A DNA stretch of 7,257 bases from Candidatus Methanomethylicia archaeon. Lineage in GTDB: Archaea; Thermoproteota; Methanomethylicia; CALHIW01. The stretch lies in contig CALHIW010000062.1 of NCBI GenBank assembly GCA_938030905.1, forward strand, positions 1 through 7,257, given 5' to 3'. A model generated the notes under the pieces. That model had not been told where the DNA came from. It did not search any database and worked only from the letters and a program-made list of their open reading frames with translations. This document shows, piece after piece, positions 5,880 through 7,257 of this stretch; the stretch's first letter is position 1, and each line of letters opens with the position of its first letter. A program made the position numbers and the translations under genes.

Positions 5880-6188
5880 AAACCAATTAAAAACAAATTC
5901 AGAGTTTAAAAAAATTATGAAATTATCTGAGAATCAACTAGGCATGTAGATATGCAAATTTAGATGCCATGATTTTTGAGTTCATTTTAAGGATGTTTAT
6001 GCCTTATATTAATGATGCTTACTATAGTAGTGAGTTTTATTTCTGATTAAGTATTAGTATTAGAGTGCCAACTAATTGATTACCTATAATGATGAAGTAA
6101 AATTGGAGACAACCGTTAACCTTTACTACCAATAACATAATAAGATTAAGATAATACTAAAACATTAATCTCCATACTAAACTTAAAG

Positions 6189-6196
6189 TTTAAATA
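6189..6196 (+). promoter_or_regulatory. Possible TATA box ahead of a GC-richer patch
   Basis: TTTAAATA preceded by purine-rich ACTTAAAG lies 25-27 nt before the GGC at 6218-6220, where the local base composition rises. It could drive a small RNA. The surroundings are so AT-rich that chance is a fair alternative. Confidence 0.25.
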
Positions 6197-6217
6197 GTAT
6201 ATTATAATTCTTCTACT

Positions 6218-6270
6218 GGCAATGATTCTGAACTCGGGATCGGACTACATGAAGAAATAAATAGCTGAGC
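6218..6270 (+). ncRNA. Weak candidate for a C/D-box-like small RNA
   Basis: A 53-nt patch starts with GGC and ends CTGAGC(C), so GGC and GCC could pair around a C-like box (ATGATT, 6222-6227) and a D box CTGA (6265-6268). Internal CGGA (6241-6244) and ATGAAG (6249-6254) stand roughly where D' and C' would lie. The C box departs from RUGAUGA at its last two positions and D' departs from CUGA, so the match is imperfect. The local GC rise and the TATA box at the right distance are what make it worth listing. Confidence 0.15.
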
Positions 6271-6271
6271 C

Positions 6272-6280
6272 ATATTAAAA
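6272..6280 (+). promoter_or_regulatory. Possible TATA box of the 6301 relic
   Basis: ATATTAAAA is centred about 25 nt before the ATG at 6301, the spacing of a leaderless promoter like the one at 5331-5345. It supports the idea that 6301-6594 was once a gene. Confidence 0.3.
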
Positions 6281-6300
6281 GTTATTAATCAGCTTAAAAA

Positions 6301-6594
6301 ATGAAGTTTATACATTTACTGTTTTCAACAATTAATGAGGTTTTGTACATTACATACTTCATGTAGTTGTTTTGCTATTATGTTAGATTTGCAACTTTAA
6401 GGAATGCTTGTGTCTTATTAGTCTTCACATCGTCATGATTGCTACTTAAATGGTTTGTTGTCTTAAACTTCTTCATATATATTATGTGATGAATGTTCTA
6501 ATGTACTGATTTTTACCCTTTCTATGCTTACTCTATGCTTGTATTGTTAAGTTATCATGCAACATATATTTTATCGTTAACTTACATATTTTAA
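6301..6594 (+). pseudogene. Possible decayed membrane-protein gene
   Basis: From ATG 6301 one frame reads as strongly hydrophobic protein (start MKFIHLLFST) but is cut by TAG at 6364, TGA at 6436, tandem TGA at 6487 and 6490, and TAA at 6499. It then runs free for 30 codons (with PFYAYSMLVLLSYH) to TAA at 6592. Four of five blocks would form membrane helices. A TATA-like box sits at leaderless distance. T-rich DNA encodes hydrophobic residues by chance, so this is only a plausible relic; the family is not recognised. Confidence 0.25.
6544..6559. repeat. Imperfect direct repeat of the hairpin's left arm
   Basis: TTGTTAAGTTATCATG here matches TTGTTAGCTATCATG at 6627-6641 except for one extra base and one substitution, 83 bp apart. 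This copy cannot form the same long stem; only GTT/AAC pair around the loop. Confidence 0.4.
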
Positions 6595-6626
6595 AATGAG
6601 TATTATAGTAAGACTTAACTATATAT

Positions 6627-6651
6627 TTGTTAGCTATCATGAGCCTAACAA
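6627..6651. repeat. Hairpin with 9-bp stem
   Basis: TTGTTAGCT and AGC-c-TAACAA pair as nine base pairs with one bulged C (6645) around the loop ATCATG. The left arm and loop are nearly repeated at 6544-6559. Confidence 0.5.
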
Positions 6652-6946
6652 GACCTACATACTATTTAGTAGCATAAAACGTAAATATGCTAGCTATATT
6701 CAATAAACTGTTTCAATTACAAGAAAATTCTAGGTAACTTAGAAGAGTAATAATTGAAGTACTATCATCTAAAGCTAGAAACTTAAAGCTTGGATTATTC
6801 TACCAAATTAAGGCTAGAAAGAAATATTAAGGTAGTAGTAACATTGGCTGGAGATACTGTAAAGATTGGCAAGATAAAAACAACAGAAAACACCTAACAA
6901 TACAAATAATTATACTAAAATGAACTCAGTTAATTTGACTAACAAA

Positions 6947-6956
6947 ATAGATATAT
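6947..6956 (+). promoter_or_regulatory. Possible promoter of the 6989 gene
   Basis: ATAGATATAT, preceded by AACAAA, is TATA-like and would place a start near 6978, giving a leader of about 11 nt that holds TTGAG (6979-6983), a partial ribosome-binding match. The box is not canonical. Confidence 0.3.
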
Positions 6957-6988
6957 CCTCCTTTGTAAATACAGTTGTTTGAGCTAAA

Positions 6989-7257
6989 TTGAAAACACAT
7001 ACCATTTTCTTTCCTAAAAAAGTAATAGTAGGGCACAAAGCACTGAAAATGATCAATAATGTTCTTAATGATTTTATACTGAAGAATAATGAAAGAATAA
7101 TTATTTTTACAGATGAATACTCCCAATTATATCTTCCTTTGATTAATAATATATTAAGAAGTTATGATTTCTATATAGTGTCTAATGTGGTGAAGAATGT
7201 AATTAATCGGGTAAATCAATACTCTGTCATTGTAGGTTTAGGTAGATGGAAAACAAT
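6989..7257 (+). CDS. sn-glycerol-1-phosphate dehydrogenase-like / iron-containing alcohol dehydrogenase superfamily (partial, 5' part)
   Basis: The frame opens at TTG 6989, two codons after an in-frame TGA, and runs to the right edge (89 codons). The N-terminus MKTHTIFFPKKVIVGHKAL has the H-x-I-x-x-P-x-x-V-x-x-G opening of archaeal sn-glycerol-1-phosphate dehydrogenases. This is followed by IIIFTDE at 37-43 (the strand of the first nucleotide-binding half), YDFYIVSN at 59-66, and VIVGLGRWKT at 80-89 where the family has the NAD-binding V-G-x-G-G-G-K-x-I-D loop. In archaea this enzyme makes the G1P backbone of membrane ether lipids; the metal ligands lie beyond the edge, so activity cannot be judged. 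The Gly-Gly-Gly is replaced here by Gly-Arg-Trp, which may mean a divergent paralogue. TTG is the only reasonable start, because no ATG precedes residue 21. Confidence 0.7.
   Translation, partial: MKTHTIFFPKKVIVGHKALKMINNVLNDFILKNNERIIIFTDEYSQLYLPLINNILRSYDFYIVSNVVKNVINRVNQYSVIVGLGRWKT

Larger units (their letters stand above)
5950..6988. other. AT-rich spacer with decayed coding remnants
   Basis: No intact gene is visible in about 1 kb. Sampled GC is near 27%, lower than in the genes. Short protein-like stretches occur on the plus strand, each quickly stopped: 25 codons from ATG 5969 to TGA 6044 (MIFEFILRMF start), a hydrophobic frame at 6301-6594, and at about 6698-6829 a frame with one TAG containing LRRVIIEVLSSKARNLK. 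I recognise none of these. The minus-strand open frame at 6926-7126 is a shadow of the gene that starts at 6989. Confidence 0.5.

Noticed and set aside
6089..6095. ATGATGA resembling a C box
   Set aside because: No CTGA at usable distance downstream.
6486..6509. Perfect C box GTGATGA followed after 13 nt by CTGA and a T-run
   Set aside because: Looks like half of a C/D guide RNA, but there is no second box pair at the right distance and the flanks do not pair into a terminal stem; TATA spacing is also lacking.
6521..6540. Two copies of TCTATGCTT 2 bp apart
   Set aside because: Too short and isolated to call a repeat element; no CRISPR-like regular spacing anywhere in the window.
6548..6584. 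Inverted TAAGTTA/TAACTTA arms with 23-nt loop
   Set aside because: Seven AT-rich pairs with a long loop are expected by chance in this region.
6926..7126. Minus-strand open frame of 66 codons
   Set aside because: The plus strand here codes the G1P dehydrogenase-like N-terminus; the minus-strand product is low-complexity and unsupported.

Overview
The window most likely comes from a thermoacidophilic crenarchaeon of the Sulfolobales type. The evidence is an AT-rich genome, archaeal TATA/BRE promoters 25-26 nt ahead of near-leaderless starts, GGTGA-type ribosome-binding sites complementary to an archaeal 16S 3' end, GTG and TTG starts, and a complex I-like operon that starts at nuoA with no nuoE, nuoF or nuoG among the genes seen. 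The assignment to a group is an inference; I cannot name a species.

Positions 1-4619 (minus strand) carry a compact operon read right to left: nuoA, nuoB, nuoC, nuoD, nuoH, nuoI and a nuoJ cut by the left edge. Spacings run from 6 nt to an 8-nt overlap, except for a 72-nt gap between nuoD and nuoH. The products form the Q-module and connecting part of a proton-pumping quinone reductase. NuoB, NuoC, NuoD and NuoI make the peripheral arm with cluster N2 and two further 4Fe-4S clusters. NuoH, NuoA and NuoJ make the membrane heel. A ribosome-binding site at the very edge implies that nuoK follows directly outside the window. A TATA box at about 4655 drives the operon.

Positions 4680-5330 hold no intact gene. 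Their base composition is richer in GC than the right-hand spacer, and one short translated stretch resembles the first catalytic Asp region of DDE transposases; this may be an insertion-sequence relic.

Positions 5367-5681 (plus strand) encode an intact 104-residue thioredoxin-fold protein whose active-site cysteines are replaced (W-E-K-A-S where thioredoxin has W-C-G-P-C). It is transcribed as a leaderless message. A 55-codon reading frame follows 16 nt later, ending in a TAA and a pyrimidine-rich tract, with the same frame running on for 27 more codons.

Positions 5866-6988 are very AT-rich and gene-poor. They look like decayed genes, including a possible relic of a membrane protein with its own leaderless-type promoter, plus a small hairpin/repeat pair and a weak candidate small RNA. 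At 6989 a TTG codon starts a gene on the plus strand, cut by the right edge, whose N-terminus resembles sn-glycerol-1-phosphate dehydrogenase and the iron-containing alcohol dehydrogenase superfamily.
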